A program made the position numbers and the translations under genes. 64,000 bases of DNA, from NCBI GenBank assembly GCA_935421135.1, contig OW285194.1:8478376-8542375 (forward strand), given 5' to 3'. Below the pieces are notes generated by a model. The model had not been told where the DNA came from, ran no database searches, and saw only the letters and a list, made by a program, of their open reading frames with translations. This stretch comes from Bugulina stolonifera (lineage: Eukaryota; Bryozoa; Gymnolaemata; Cheilostomatida; Bugulidae). Positions 24,815-38,739 of the stretch are shown piece by piece (positions within the stretch are counted from its first letter, which is position 1; the number at the start of each line of letters is the position of its first letter).

Positions 24815-25797
24815 GAAAACAATGATGCTATGCATCCGACAGGAAGTGATGTCATATTGTACATAACATATTACATGATGCCTAGCTAAGCTGCATATTC
24901 CCCGGTATATATAATCATGATATCGTTGACCTTACGATGTGACACATGCAGTGCATAACACGCAATGCATCCTGAGAAGGTTGATGAACCAATAGTGTAG
25001 ATCAGACTAAAATATTTACTATAATACATTATGACAAACCTGTGTCATAAATATCCTTTTATTAGGGGATCGTCTATATGAACATGACATATTTTGACCG
25101 ATTTTTCTTGACCTATTTAAGGTGCTCTCTCAACACTTAGTTTTTAAGAGAGATTAACCACTTTACTCAGTAACTTGGTATAAAATTTTGGTGTCTTCAA
25201 TTTGCATGAGGCAGAGGTGATAAAGGGCACGAGTTCTCACTCACATACATCTAACAGATTTCTATCAAACAATACAGAAGCCCTCATTCACAATAATCCT
25301 TGTACATGTAACGTGTATTGTATGTCATTGTTATATTACAGGAAATACATGTACATGTGCACATTTTTCATATGCTTTTACTTTACATCGATCTAGTCTA
25401 TAGTAATATATAGCTGTTATATTATACAGTGAAGTTGCATTTATATTTTAGATTGTATATAGAAATTTTATTGAATATAATTGCAAATTTGTAAATTAAA
25501 TTTATGTGCACATTTGTTGCATTCACCAACATAATATTTTGTTAGTTTGTATAATATCATAACATAATAATTTTAATTGAGCAAGTAGAAGTTGATCCAT
25601 TATATTTAGTATTACGAAATAACAAAATTTAAATATCATATCTCTGTTAGATTATTAATTACTGTTTAGATTGTAATGCATGTGTATATAATCTTCAATC
25701 CTTTTGAAAATCTTCTTGTCAACAGTATTTTGAAAATTATTTATGGAAAAGTTTGGGCTTCAATTTCTGCCCAACTCTTATCTACATGGAAAAATAT

Positions 25798-25803
25798 AAT
25801 AAA
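25798..25803 (+). terminator. candidate neurexin poly(A) signal
   Basis: First AATAAA hexamer downstream of the neurexin stop, 984 nt after it. An earlier non-canonical signal cannot be excluded. Confidence 0.4.
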
Positions 25804-25938
25804 CTAACCAAGTATCCATCAACTCATTAAAACAAGTAAAAGTTGGAAAACCTGCACTAGCATTACGTCATATCCTCCCAGACATAATGGCTTCAGCCAT
25901 GCCGTATATACCAAAGTATCTACCAAAGTATCGGAAGT

Positions 25939-25944
25939 TTTATT
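25939..25944 (-). terminator. candidate LRRC61-like poly(A) signal
   Basis: AATAAA on the minus strand, about 140 nt past the TGA of the LRRC61-like gene, a normal distance for a short 3' UTR. Confidence 0.55.
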
Positions 25945-26084
25945 TCTTCTGTTTTGATGTTGAGTGTATCCTTAGCCTATACGCAGTTCTATCTCTGTAT
26001 TGCTGACCATCCCAGTCAGCCACATGTATGAGACTGATTCTAGTCATCTACTTGATATATTTACTATTTTTCCATCAGACCTTT

Positions 26085-29000
26085 TCTCTGGCTTTCAGTT
26101 TCTGTTCTGCTTGAGCGATTAGTTTAGAACTTTTATCGCTGAGGGCGGCACACAACTCCAAACTATTTCTAAAAAAGCAAGATTAGAGTTTCAAGAAAGG
26201 CAAGGGAGTTGTCTTCTCTCCTTCCACTGTTGTATATAGCCTGAGATACCAAATTGATCTGTTTACTATGAAATAACAAGTAGAAGTTAGGCTATCAGTC
26301 ACACATTAAATTAAACGACTCAATCCTTATTCAGCACCATACATGATATTTCTCCCATGCAACCATACTTGGATTGGAGTAGTATCGTAGGAGTAGTAGG
26401 GGTAAAATGATAACCTTGTTAAGGGTTGCACATGTGCACTTTTTTAAGCTACCAAGTAAAACGAAAGCTTGTCTCCTGATTTGGAATAGCAAGGCCAACT
26501 AGTAACAGTCATGTAGAAGACCATTCAGCCAAATGATCAAGTAAGTTCAGCTTCTCAGTCATATGTGTTCATATCTGAGAATCTTGCAGCTATTTACCAA
26601 TCAGCCGACCAGCCAGCCAGCCGACCAGCCAGCCAGCCGATCAGTCAGTGAATCAGCCAGTAAATCAATCAGTGAACCAGTCAGTGAATCAGTCAGCGAA
26701 TCAATCAGTAAATCATTTAACCAATCAATCAGGCAATACTTACTTAAATTGTTGCTCAGCTACTACATCTTGTTCAGACTCTTCTCTTTTCCGTAAAGTG
26801 AACAAGTCACATGGTATAGAAAGGGGTGGGCTAGCTCTCTTGATTGGTCCATCTTTTCCTGATGAAAATTTACTGGAAGCTTCCCTGTCCAACTCAGCCA
26901 TTAATGTAAATACCTCTGAACCTATATTGTGAAATGTGAGCCAGTCAAATGTTGAGGATAGAAAGGAACCATGGCAGGAGGACATAACCTACGAACTGTG
27001 TAGTGTGTTGCTCAAACTAAAAACTTGACTGTTACATAAATTGAGCGATTTCCGTATGGTATTTGGAATTGTTTAGTCCAAATTAACAGCAAGGCAACTC
27101 CAAATGGCCAAAAATGGTAACAGTACAAGAAGTTGTTTTAGGAGTTATCTTCACTACAATCATGAAGCTCGAAGAATGGACAACTCCTAATACATTTAAC
27201 CATTTTATCTCATGACTTGTGTCTAGACTTGCAAACTGTAAGTTAAGTAGATTATTATAATAAATACATAAAACAGTTGGGTAGCACATGGTGAGTCATG
27301 AATGAACTTGCAGACGACTACGACCATTTTAAACCTGACGGTAACCGGATATAATTATTATTATAGCCTTTCATCACACGTTGCATAACCATAGAATAAA
27401 AATTCTTAAATTTGTTTTTAAAAGCTCTACCCTTATTAAAAAGATATAACAATTGCAACAGATACAGCAAAAGCTTACATGCAAGTTCTACACAACTCAA
27501 CAACTCTGAGGCGTTCAACAAAGCTCACAGGATAACAAAATGTGAATACCAGCGGCTAAAATAGCGGATTTACTGGCCATGAACTCAGTTATGATTATTT
27601 GCACTTATGCTAATATTATTTAATAATGAACGATACCTGGTCCCTTCACAATCTCTCCGTCCAAATGCTGTAAACCAGGTAGTAGTCGCAATATGTCTGC
27701 CTTGTAACTGTGTCGCATATAAAATGGGTTACTAAGATCTTTCAACGAATCATGTAGCCTGAGGTACCTAAGAGACTGCAGAGACGCGAGGGACTTCAGC
27801 ACATCCACACTTCCTGTAATCAGTGCACATAGAACGCATGTGTAAATTCCTCTCCAGTATAAAACATACACTTTTCTTGCCACAGATTCTTGTATATAGC
27901 TTACATAAATTTACATTATTATGTAAACTCACAGTGTACTGACACAATAAAGAAGCCAACCTATTGCAAAGATTTGATAGCAATTTTACTACATGTACAA
28001 TGATCTTATGGGTCTACACCGTATTTACAAAAACAGCATTGTGGGCGAGGGCGTACTGGACTCTTAATCCACAGACCAGAGTTTGAGTCCCAAGAGAGTC
28101 TCTTGAGGTTTTCCGATTGGCATCCAACATTAAAGTGCTCGGAGGAAGCTCCGTCACTCCATGTTACCAACATGGTACCATGTTGGTAACATGCTACCAT
28201 GTTACCAACATGGTACCAACTCTAAATAAAGCAAAGACATATCTCTTCCAATCCTGATCTTTCTCATCTGGGACTAACAATAAAAGCTTTTATTACAAAA
28301 ACTAAATAAAAATCGCATTAAGAAGCAAGTTGGACGTCGTTGGTCTGTTGGTCGATACTTCCTAGCTACAGTAGGTCTGGTAGCACTATAGTTGTAGCAA
28401 TACGATATGCTTGCAATCATTACATTGGTTGTAATACTAGTGTTCCCACACCCTATCAATCTCTTTTATTTTTAGAGATTAAAACATTCCATTTTTTATC
28501 TTATCCTTCTCCACACATACTAATAGATTAAGACATAATAATATTATGGAATTATGAGACTAATAACCATAATTGAAATTACACTTTATATTTTTTCATA
28601 ATTATATACTTTAGGTCTACGTAATTTATGGCCAAGTAAAATTACAGTTTCTAATAGAAATTTTAATGCGTCAGCTACAGTTGGTGGCTGAATGTTCCAT
28701 CCAGGCTAAGCACTTGCATGCTGGAACAAGCAATTTCCATAACAATTCGATAGCATGTGCACCAATATTTTGATAACTCAGATTACAGGCTAAGTATATA
28801 CATGTGCAATGTATAGCGATAGCGCTGGGCAGGACGCAAGAGAAGACAATTTCTGTCAGAACAACAACTAACTATTTTTTCTATTTTTTTACTGAAATCG
28901 ATTGAAACAAAAGTAAGATAAGACCTGTGATCATTGTGAAACTAAAGTTACATTTACTGGAGCATAGGCTATGTAACTAAGAAATAGTTTAAGGCTTTAA

Positions 29001-32000
29001 GCTGACTTGTAGAGTAATTTCCAATATAAGACGCTGGCTTGCATGTATCAATTATACAGGGGTTTAGCTTGAGAAGCTTGCAAAGCAGGTAAGGTAGACC
29101 GAGTGCTACAGTGTATCTACAAGTACCACAACACTTCTGTTGCACTCATGGAAATTAAGGTATTGGATCATTCACAGGACTTAGTAAATATTTTAGTTCA
29201 ACAAAATAGCAATCTTTGAAAGATTGTTGCACAATCTATAAAATATAATTGCAAACTGGCACCTTTCATCAAAAGGCAGAAAATAAATCTTACATCAGGT
29301 AGAGTGCTCAGTAAGATATAACGTGCTCTGGTATAAAGCTCTAAAATTTCATTCATTGACAGTCAACAACCACAGTCCCTCTCTTGGGGTATTTTTTTAA
29401 TATATTGGAGAGATTATTACAAGCATTGTTACGAGTAAAAGTGTTTCAACAAACTAAAATATAGAATCACTGATTAAAACCTGTGGAGGGAATGAAAAAG
29501 CTAGAGAGAAACTAAAATCAGTAAATAATATCTAAAAGGTAAGCAAATACGTATATTAGTCGATTGAATACTTAAAGTAGCCTAATCATAATTCTATTAT
29601 CCTAAAAGTATCCCAGGATCTCATCAGTTAGTTCATTACTCAATAGAGTATTATATGAGTCAATTTAATTAGTAAAATGGATGACATGGATTAAGGTAAT
29701 ACACATAAAAGATAATCATACTAAAAGATAATTTATTATTAATAGTCAAGTTTGTACAAGTGATTAAAAAATGGCCCAGTTATTGAAATATGTTTTGTTA
29801 GAGCGTTTAAAAAACTGTGTGTTGCCTCTAGCTTCAGCTTCAACATTTGATGTGAATTTATATACGCTGTGTATGTATACGTCGGGCATATAAGCCATGT
29901 ATACATTATACACTCTGCATATATGAGCTGTGTATAACATACAGCCATGTACAATGTACTTTCTTCACTGGAAAGGACTAGTCGAAGGCTCAGAACTTTC
30001 AAGAATTTTTAGAGCTATAACAGTATATTGTTAACTCCGTAGTTACACTGTATCTGCGCAAGACCAGACCAGACTAACTTAAATTAACTCAAGACATTAT
30101 GTGTGTCTACTCCATGTATAAGTACAATAATCTACAATTTGCTATTTTTTGCTGCATTTAAAATGTAAAGTAATTACATTAGAGAATTCTGCTATTTATA
30201 CACATGTAGTATTTTTAACGTACAGTTTTATATTTGAGTAGCATGATAGTAATGAGGCTGTATATATCATAATAATATATGGGTGGTTACTTGGCTTGTA
30301 GTTGTCATATCAGTGTAATTACTATACTGTTGTTATTGAGATCTTTGATTTAGATTTTAGATTTAGTTTTATTTCTCTATCAAGAGCGGATAAAATTAAA
30401 ATGTTATTATCCATATTTAAAATTATGTCGCAAAATATGTAAAAAAGCTACAAGATCTTAATTCAGTTCAGCATCTTAGAGGTTTAAATTTATTTCGAAA
30501 TAAGCAACTGAGAGTTGGTATGAACAAGTAATTACTGTATGAACAATTAATTATTCAGACCAGCTTTCTGTGACTGCTCATCGAAAAAAATTAAACCTCC
30601 CAGTGCAAGATGCCAGCTAAGTTAAATCTAGTAGCTTTTTACATATTTTATGCCATATTTTAACAATAACTTCAAATATGGATAATAGCATTAGGTAAAA
30701 GTTGAAATATCCAATAAATTGAAATACAAATACCATAATAAAAAATATTTCATTGGTGTCACCACTAACAGGGTAGGCTATGGCATGTTACAGCTTTGAA
30801 TCTGATACAGTATCAAATATGAGGTCTAAATGTCACCTAATTGCAATTATCCTAACTAATGAAATGATAAATTTCTGGGTGTTAAAATTCTGTTAACTCG
30901 ATATTTTTAATTGACATATCACATCCATTTTGTCTCAATATACACTAGTGTTCACTAATTTCTGCTTCACTAAATTAAAAAAAAATTTTCAATCAACAGA
31001 AATTCAATTACAGAAAAAGTACACACTGAACTTGGTAATCTGTTAGAATTTTTTGGCTAGAGTACGTGAAATAGCCTGAGAGAGTGCAGGTGTTACTCTA
31101 GATGACAAGCTGGTGGGAAAGGAGTCATGAACTTTTAATAATCTGATTTGAAGGGCCCAATGCACTACAGAAATGCTTGGAAGCTTCAACATTAATTTCA
31201 TTTGATAACATAATATAAGTACTTCAGTATCATAAATTATTATTCATAATTATTATATACCAACACAATAATATTGCGAAATGTACATGTGGAATATAAT
31301 CAATTAAGCAACTCATGTACTTTTAATTCTTGAAAGCCCAGTTAAAAGTATAATCGCTGCTAAAAGTTCATTTTCCTGCAAAGTTAAACTAGATGACAAA
31401 CATTATAGTGATAGCATCCACAATCCAGATGTAAGACAAACAATATTCACATTAATTTGGGGCCTTCTTACTTATTTCAGAAAAGCAGTCGTATCATGAA
31501 TTAGGCATTAGAAGGCTTCATAATAGAAAATAATTTGTTAGTAAAATAATACTTATTGATGATTAAACATAATGATCCCCATAATAATGATGGCCATGGA
31601 GCTGGTTTTAAATGGAGTAGAATATTTTATCAGCAGTAAATGATGTATTTTTCATATACAAAAGATATTTTATCATGAAGTATATTGCATTGCAATGTTG
31701 ATATGTTACATACACATCAACTAATGGCTACTTTGTCCAATAAACTGTTAGCTGGACTGTGGAAGAAATTAAAGACTATGAACTTGGGGTGGAGCAGTAG
31801 GTAGCTCAGGCCAAGGGTATAGAATATTGTAACACCTCGTGGAAATATGCCCCCATCTCGTTTGGCTATTGCGAAATTTGGAGAACATTGAAATGCTAAT
31901 TTTATCTAATTCTTGAAAAGTGCAGGATAGGGAGCAGCCGTAGCTTAGTGGTTAGAATGCTGGACCTTCATGTTAAAGGTCCCAGGTTCGAATCCCCGTC

Positions 32001-35000
32001 ACAGTACGTGTTAGGGAGAGTATCCAGCCACAATTGCTCCTGTGCCTCATATTAATCCTTGGGGTCATGCAAGTAGCATGGCTTCAAGGCAACTCCTCTA
32101 CCTCTGCCAAAGAAAAGGTCATGTCATCTGGGTCTTTTCTCATAGGGAGTTGGCCAGCACTAGCACCTGGCAGTGCGAGCTGTAAGGGGCTACTCACGCC
32201 GAGGAGTATAAGCCCGGTGAGTTTTTCTTGAAAAGTGCAGGATCTAGTAACACACGGAGAACCTAATTATAAAATGCGCGGCTCTGCTTCAGCCGAGAAG
32301 TCATTGCAATATAAAGTGCTTTAGGAAACACTGAAGGGGATGCAAAAGCATATCACTGTTAAACAGTAGGTATGCACCGTCTCCAGCCTTCAGGTAGCCT
32401 GATTCAATCACATTAGGTTATATGAGAATAGCCTGTGAGACCCAGCTCCCCATACTCTGCCATCTTAAAGTAGAGGTTGATTAGGGGACTGCCCTAGGTG
32501 AAAACATGTTCACAACTGGATGTATAGCAACTGATGTAGCATTTTATCCATTGGAGTTACAATTTTCAATACTGTTTTTGTTTGTACTATCTACACATGT
32601 ACTAAAACAGTCAAAGCTCAGCCCTCTAGCAAGTAGCGTGGTAGACTACATAAGTTACCACAATGACAGATTAGATACACAGAAGCCTACCTAGAAGATT
32701 CCCAGCTACATTCAGTCTCTCTAATTTCTCCAGAGTTTGTAGGCCATTGAGGGTGGTGATTCGATTAGCGGAGAGGTCAAGTGTGAGAAGGTGTGTGAGA
32801 GAGCTCAGTGGTTGAAGCTGGTTGATGTCATTGTATGACAGATCAAGTCTTTCAAGTCCAACACAGCACTCTAAAACAGAAGCATCCTATTATAAAATGT
32901 AGCATCATTTGAATTACCACTATTTGATAGAAACATGTCGTGAATGAACAATGAGGGAAGCAAACTTCATCGTATTTTGGCATAACCACAGCTTGTGCAT
33001 GTATCGTAGGTAGTTATGTTTAGTGTAAGCTACATAATAGTTACATAATTATTGTGTAATTAAAAAAATGTATACAAAAATTACAAACTGCAGTAATGCA
33101 GGCGAAATTTGGTTTCTATATAGAGCTGCAGGTGTTTGAGTTTACGGTAGATGTCTGTAGAGGTCAGGGCATGTTGTAGCTATCTGTAGAGGTCAGGGCA
33201 TGCGGTAGTTATCTGTAGAGGCCTCATGTCAGGCTATGTTGTAGTTATCTGTAGAAGTATAGCCTCAGCAATATACTATCAGCACTAAGACAAGGAAATT
33301 GTTATTTATTTCAATCTCTGTTTTATCCATTTATATGAACATTAGGGGTTGTCCTACCTTACTATGGCAAGCTTGGAGTACATGTATTATTATTAGCATT
33401 ATTACTATACCAAATTCAGACGTCATGTGAAAGACTGAACACTGGTGTTGTGTAATGACAGATCCTATTATTTATAAAGAGCTATTGGACAAGTAACTGG
33501 GTGTCCATATTTATACCAACATTTGAATACGTAATGCGCTACCAAAATTCAAGATTTGGCAACAGTTTCGTGTACAATATAGTCAAAGTTTTGTTACCTC
33601 ATTTATAATGCCTGTGGAGATAACTCTAGCTGTATGCGTGAGTATACTTTTATTGCCAACATTTTAAATTTAGAACTTGAGTCCGTGAGAAGAGGCAACT
33701 CAAAAGCTACCTGAATCGATAATGAGCCAGTTGAATTAATTATACAATACATTAGAACTACATTAGCATTGTATAAAGATATCACGTGGAAGGCAAAAAA
33801 TAAAAAATACCTGCCTATTTCTCCATTGATAATAATAAAAGCAGGAGCCAGTGAACAGACAGACAGACAGTCAGTCAACAGGCCGACTTAGTCTATTTTA
33901 GAAAATCACATTTAGTTCTAATTTTTATAGGCTACTACCGTTGGCCTAGTTGCAATAAAACATAGTAAAATGCAAAGAAGAACAAACTTTTAAAATTGCC
34001 TTTTGTCCATGCAGGCAGTTAAAAACATTAGATTAATTAACAAATTTGAAATATTGACATCATTACAAGAGGGCAACCACAAAACTTTTTTTCCCACCTA
34101 ATGAAATTGATTAGATACATGTAGGTCTGTATTGTAATCATGTTTTTGGCTGCTGGGATCTTATGTACAAAAGTCAAAACACTCAGCATTGAGGAACATG
34201 GGACAGTGAGAAGACAGGCCGTGAGGGTCACTTGGTAGGATATCAGTCTAGATAGAGGGTAAGACAACAGGCACAGCAGAGAGTTTCCACCACCCACACA
34301 GTGTCATGGTTTCCACAGCTAAAGATCATTAGAGGTTTTTTCATCTCATGCTACAAGAATTGTACATGGGAACCTCATGGCTTTACCAGAGGATACACAT
34401 CCTTCATCCATAACATACACATATGAACGAAGCTGTCATCTGTAGTCACTACGTGATATATTGGTGTGATTTATACGTAAATGACGTAACCTCCTTCATT
34501 TTTTGCTGCTAAATTGGCCAGAATAATCAGCCAGTCTAATGTTGAAGCCAACCACAAAGTACGTGTTTTTACATAATTGTAATTAGTACAAAATATAACA
34601 GTTAGTAGATATAAACCACTACTTCATAATTGTGTTTTTAGTGCTCAAGAATAGTTCAAGTTCCAAGTCTTAATGTAGGGGAAGGTATACTGGCAACCGA
34701 ATACATATAATGCATTTAAAGGAACTTAGGTTATGACTCTAATACTAAGATTACTCAATTAATCTAAAGTGTAAAAAATACAATAGTCTCAGTAAATTAA
34801 TAATCATAGACAGTTAATTTATAAAATCTTACAGGTGATACATGACAGATATAGATACATGTAAGTAACATTTTGCTACACACTGCGTAGTATACCCAAT
34901 CATGGCTAGTGTCTGGAGCTAAGTTACTATGTTGGTCTATATGCTTGGTTATGCACCCACCTTCATGCCTCTAGAGATCGTGGACTAGTGAGCACATATT

Positions 35001-36212
35001 TACTACCAGCAAAACCTTGTGCTAGGCGTTTAAGTGTCGTAAGGGTTCAAACACTGGCCATAGATAATATTACACCGTCATACAAAATTCGTACATTATA
35101 TAAAGTTTTATGCAAAGAAATTATTAGGTACAGATATTGGGAATCCCCATTTGGCATATGATACACCCACACAGATGAGATAAAATATACATTTAATTGC
35201 TTAGTAGCAAAAATAATATGCTTTTCACTCCGTTCAAACGACTAACATGTTTAAAAAATGTATCTATGTGGAGTGTGATTGGTGTTCCAGATTATGTATT
35301 AGATTTAGTTATTTTTCAGGTCTCTTTTTAACCTGTAAATCATGTACGAATAATAATGATAATAAACAATTTCTAAAAAAATATTTGATTCACTATTTAA
35401 GAGTGGATGGGCAGAAGGGAATCATAAACACGATTCAATCAGATGCAGAGAGTATTCACTTGCAAGATTATTAATTGATTATTCTCTATAATCAAGAATG
35501 CAATAACTGATAATTCGTAAAACTTGTAGCACCAGTATTCACATAAAACTAGATATGGGACACACCAGAATTAAATAGCTTCGTTACACCCAGCTCTGCA
35601 TTTGCATGCCTGCCATGAAGAGCATGAGTTATGTAACAACGCAGAGAGATAGCATATTGAAAAAGTTCTACAATAAGCTACGGCTATGTGCTACAATAGG
35701 CTATATACTAGAGTAGCTTTTATTTGAGTTAGAGCCACATTCATTATTTTGTTGTATTCTATTCTGTAGCGCCAAAGGCCAAGTTAGATGCAGAAGTGGA
35801 AAAATTTGAAATAGCCGTATTGCTTTGCCAAAACTGAAGCAGGAGAAGTTGTCTTCTCTATATTTTGTTGGTTGACCACCCTTACCCCAAACCCCAACCG
35901 CAAACAAGGAACTAAGGTCATGTAAATTTCTCCACTACTGCACCTAACAGCAAAGGCCAGAACATACATGTAGTTCGAATGATGCAAGCAGAGCGGACAA
36001 TAAACAGCTATCAGCATCTGCAATGACCTATCCAAGTGAGAACACTGAACCTGAATTAATTAAATAAATGACATACCTATAACTGATATGTTGTCTAAAC
36101 GGAGTTGAGAAAGGGAAATGGTGTGAATGCTCTCTACCTCGAATTCATTGCTTTTTGACTTCAACAATTGTAGTGATAAACTGCCTTCCGGATTTGGTTC
36201 GCCCTTCTCCAT
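26085..36212 (-). CDS. LRRC61: LRRC61-like leucine-rich repeat protein, 5 exons
   Basis: Exons in transcript order on the minus strand: 36212-36077, 32870-32691, 27813-27637, 26921-26744 and 26168-26085, all GT-AG and in frame, about 251 residues. Human LRRC61 is about 259. The start is the ATG at 36212 (MEKGEPNPEG...), whose distance to QLLKSKSNEFEVESI matches LRRC61; the frame stays open upstream, so an extra exon is possible. The second exon carries LRRs (GLERLDLSYNDINQL, LLTLDLSANRITTL, LERLNVAGNLL). The third carries the cap LRYLRLHDSLKDLSNP and ILRLLPGLQHLDGEIV, typical of this family. The C-terminal helix QQFKNSLELCAALSD...IAQAEQKL also aligns by eye. Molecular function is poorly known; LRR proteins usually bind other proteins. 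Introns of 3.2 and 4.9 kb hold SINE-like elements. Confidence 0.85.
26596..26725. repeat. degenerate tetranucleotide repeat in last LRRC61-like intron
   Basis: A run of CCAGCCAG/CCGACCAG units grades into CAGTCAGTGAATCAGT units, ending about 20 bp from the donor of exon 26921-26744. It generates several spurious frames. Confidence 0.85.
28037..28227 (+). mobile_element. tRNA-Lys-like SINE fragment ending in a palindrome
   Basis: The segment from about 28037 contains a run, GGACTCTTAATCC, identical to the anticodon arm of tRNA-Lys(CUU). It is followed by a box-B-like AGTTTGAGTCC (28080-28090), with a weak box A (TGGGCGAGGGCG) upstream. A short unrelated body follows, then a cluster of GTTACCAACATGGTACC repeats that includes a perfect 34-bp palindrome. 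No target duplication was identified and the ends are approximate. It lies in the 4.9-kb LRRC61-like intron. Confidence 0.55.
28160..28193. repeat. 34-bp perfect palindrome
   Basis: The sequence from 28160 reads identically on both strands through 28193, centred on GGTACC, with arms of CATGTTACCAACATGGT. A partial further copy continues to about 28219. Confidence 0.95.
31929..32224 (+). mobile_element. tRNA-derived SINE with 19-bp target-site duplication
   Basis: A 296-bp element is bounded by a perfect 19-bp direct repeat TTCTTGAAAAGTGCAGGAT at 31910-31928 and 32225-32243, the signature of LINE-mediated retroposition. Its head is tRNA-like with strong polymerase III boxes: box A TAGCTTAGTGG (31941-31951) and box B GGTTCGAATCC (31985-31995). 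A body of about 225 bp follows and ends in a short T-rich tail GAGTTTTT. The intact boxes and perfect duplication suggest a recent insertion. It lies antisense in the second intron of the LRRC61-like gene. Confidence 0.9.
33140..33255. repeat. tandem repeat, about 36 bp x 3
   Basis: Three diverged copies of a unit containing ATCTGTAGAGGTCAGGGCAT lie in the first intron of the LRRC61-like gene. Confidence 0.8.
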
Positions 36213-36549
36213 GAGAATCTGGCTAGTTTCAATGAATTTCACTAAATTAACGAGCCAACTGCCTAAAATAAATGCTAATTAATGTCAGTTCCCATGCAAG
36301 ATTCACTGGGCATCCTGGAGTTAGGAACAACGAATCATGAAAGTTTGAGCTACAATTGAACTCGGCACAGTTAACTGAAAGTAGATAATGATTTTTGCTA
36401 CTTATTTTCATAGGGCATGTACTAAATTACTTTATCTTTATGACTCACTTAGGTAAAGCAAGGTTTATTATAACTTAGAATTTTAAATTTGGGCATGATC
36501 ATCCTTCATATATGACTATTTAATTATTATTATTATTATCATATTTATG

Positions 36550-36605
36550 AATATTTATATTAATATAATAAAAAATATTATATTTATTATATTAATATAA
36601 ATATT
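36550..36605. repeat. AT-only hairpin, 23-bp arms
   Basis: A perfect 23-bp inverted repeat (36550-36572 with 36583-36605) encloses a 10-nt loop, made entirely of A and T. It is about 340 bp upstream of the LRRC61-like ATG. Confidence 0.9.
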
Positions 36606-38739
36606 ATAATAATAACATTACTATAATAATACATCGAATATTACGATAATCATAACGATTTCATGTTTATTTATTTAACTAATCTCGGATTAAATTTGTA
36701 AAAACGTTTCCACGTTCTTAAATATTTTGAGGTGGACATTGGAAAGAACAGCAGATGAGCTTGAACTATAATATCTTATCAACTAATTGCAAATGGAACG
36801 TTGTTTAGTAGTTTACGAGAAGAAAAAAAATCATTAACTTGGTTGGAAATCAAAAGCATGGAATTAATTTTATATTGTAATCAAAATAAAAAACTAATTT
36901 TTAATTGCTCAGCATCTTTTACGCATTGCTGTACATTTATATTATTACTTGCGAGTAAGAGATCAATGGTTACCACAACAGAATTTTACACTAAGGAGAC
37001 GGACATAAGTGACTCCTATACTAAAGAGCGAACCAGTGTAAGATCCCAGGCTCTATCAGTGATGAGTCGAGGCTAGATATTTACACATTTGAGTTACGTA
37101 ATCAACCGATTACCCAATAGGAAACTGTCTCTCGTGAATAAACATTATCACAGGGAAGGAAAAGCATGTTGGTAGTCACTCTTCCAGACTTGCCCACTTA
37201 CCATTTTATTGAATTTGTGAACGCACAGAAAGACCGGTTTGAGTGGATAGTCACGTCAACATTAGGGAAACAAATAAAATGCACTAACTGAGGTAAACGA
37301 AAAATAAAAACTACTTTACTTGCTAGACTAGACTATTAGATTAATCATTATGATTATTCACTATTTCCCTTAGCTTGCTTCTAGTTCTTGTAACTTTACT
37401 TACTTCTAATGACTAATTAGCTACGTTAGTTTTGTTATTGAATTTGAGTGTCTATTCTAATTCTAAAGTAATCTATACAATGCAATACTTTACTATTTCA
37501 CTATATTCTTTTCTACATGTACTAATATTCATATTCGATATTCATATTGTACTTATCTTATACTATTAACTATACAATACTTTGTCTATAACTAAAATAT
37601 TGACAAATGACAAATAATTAAATTTTGATTGAAAGAAATTTAAATGACAATTGACAACAGAGCATGAATATGAACAATTTTTTTATTTTATTTTTATTCT
37701 ATTGTTGCATTTCTAACTCAGTCATTGTTGTTGTAATAATGTAAATGTAATTGACTAATTACTAATTTTCAAGTGTCTTAAGTGGCCATCAGTGGGCTTC
37801 AGTCTTGAGTTAACAGAATTTGGTTTAAGCAGTGTAAGGTCAAGTTTAGTTTAGCCAAGTACTTTCAATTTAGATTTAGAGGAATTCGCATTGGAAACTT
37901 TAAGGCTACACGGAGACACGATCGGAAAAATTATGTTATGTTATTATAATAATGAGCACTGATAACTGACACTTGCAGTCACTCGCTGTAGAGAGTCACT
38001 ATGACTAGGAAGAAGGCAGGTGTTTAGAGCCTACAGATTAAAGGTTAGGCATAATTGTAGATGCAACAATAGCTGCATTATTGTATAACAATATAATTCT
38101 CATGCAATGAAAATCTGTACAACGATATAAGGGGGTTAGTCATTAGATTGGTTGATTAACCAGTAGAGATCTTTGTCAATCTAATTAATACAGTTGATTA
38201 TTACTATGGAGTAATGTCTAATACACTAGCCTATTAGAATAATAGTTATAACAATGCTATTATTAAATAATGGCCACAACTACATCATTGCAACTAAAGT
38301 AGATTATAGATTACTTGTATTATATTTTTAAATAATTTTAAAAATACTTTACCATCGTGGTATTTTGTATATAATCATCAATAGACCCTTTTGTAGTGAT
38401 AGGCCTATTACACCTCTTTTTTTATTTCACACTCCCAAATGGTAGCCTACTAGAGCCGACTCAAGGCCCATCTCCAGCTTCAAATCTCAAATAGCACTTT
38501 CTTAATGTGAAAACAGACTAGCGGATACTTTTGCCTCGGTACCAAGTTTTGCCAGCATGACAACGTTTTTCCCACTGGACAAAGCACACTAGTAATATTT
38601 TCTTCACGAAAGTGCTCTCTAGAGTGAGTGTGTGTACCAAGGCAGGCAATTATTTTTGTCTCCTGCGTGTACACTACACTCTCATAGTAACTCAATATGA
38701 AATTTTTGTTGATAATCAAAGGTGCAGAATGGAGTTGGT

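Larger units (their letters stand above)
24815..26084. other. convergent 3' UTR/intergenic interval between neurexin and LRRC61-like gene
   Basis: No coding exon is seen in this 1.3-kb AT-rich gap. The plus strand carries its first AATAAA at 25798-25803 and the minus strand its first at 25939-25944, so the two convergent transcripts would end about 100 bp apart. The tandem near-repeat CCAAAGTATC/G at about 25911-25932 is the only other structure noted. Confidence 0.6.

Noticed and set aside
36801..37076. 91-residue plus-strand frame between LRRC61-like and bZIP genes
   Set aside because: No homology recognised and no splice or promoter support.
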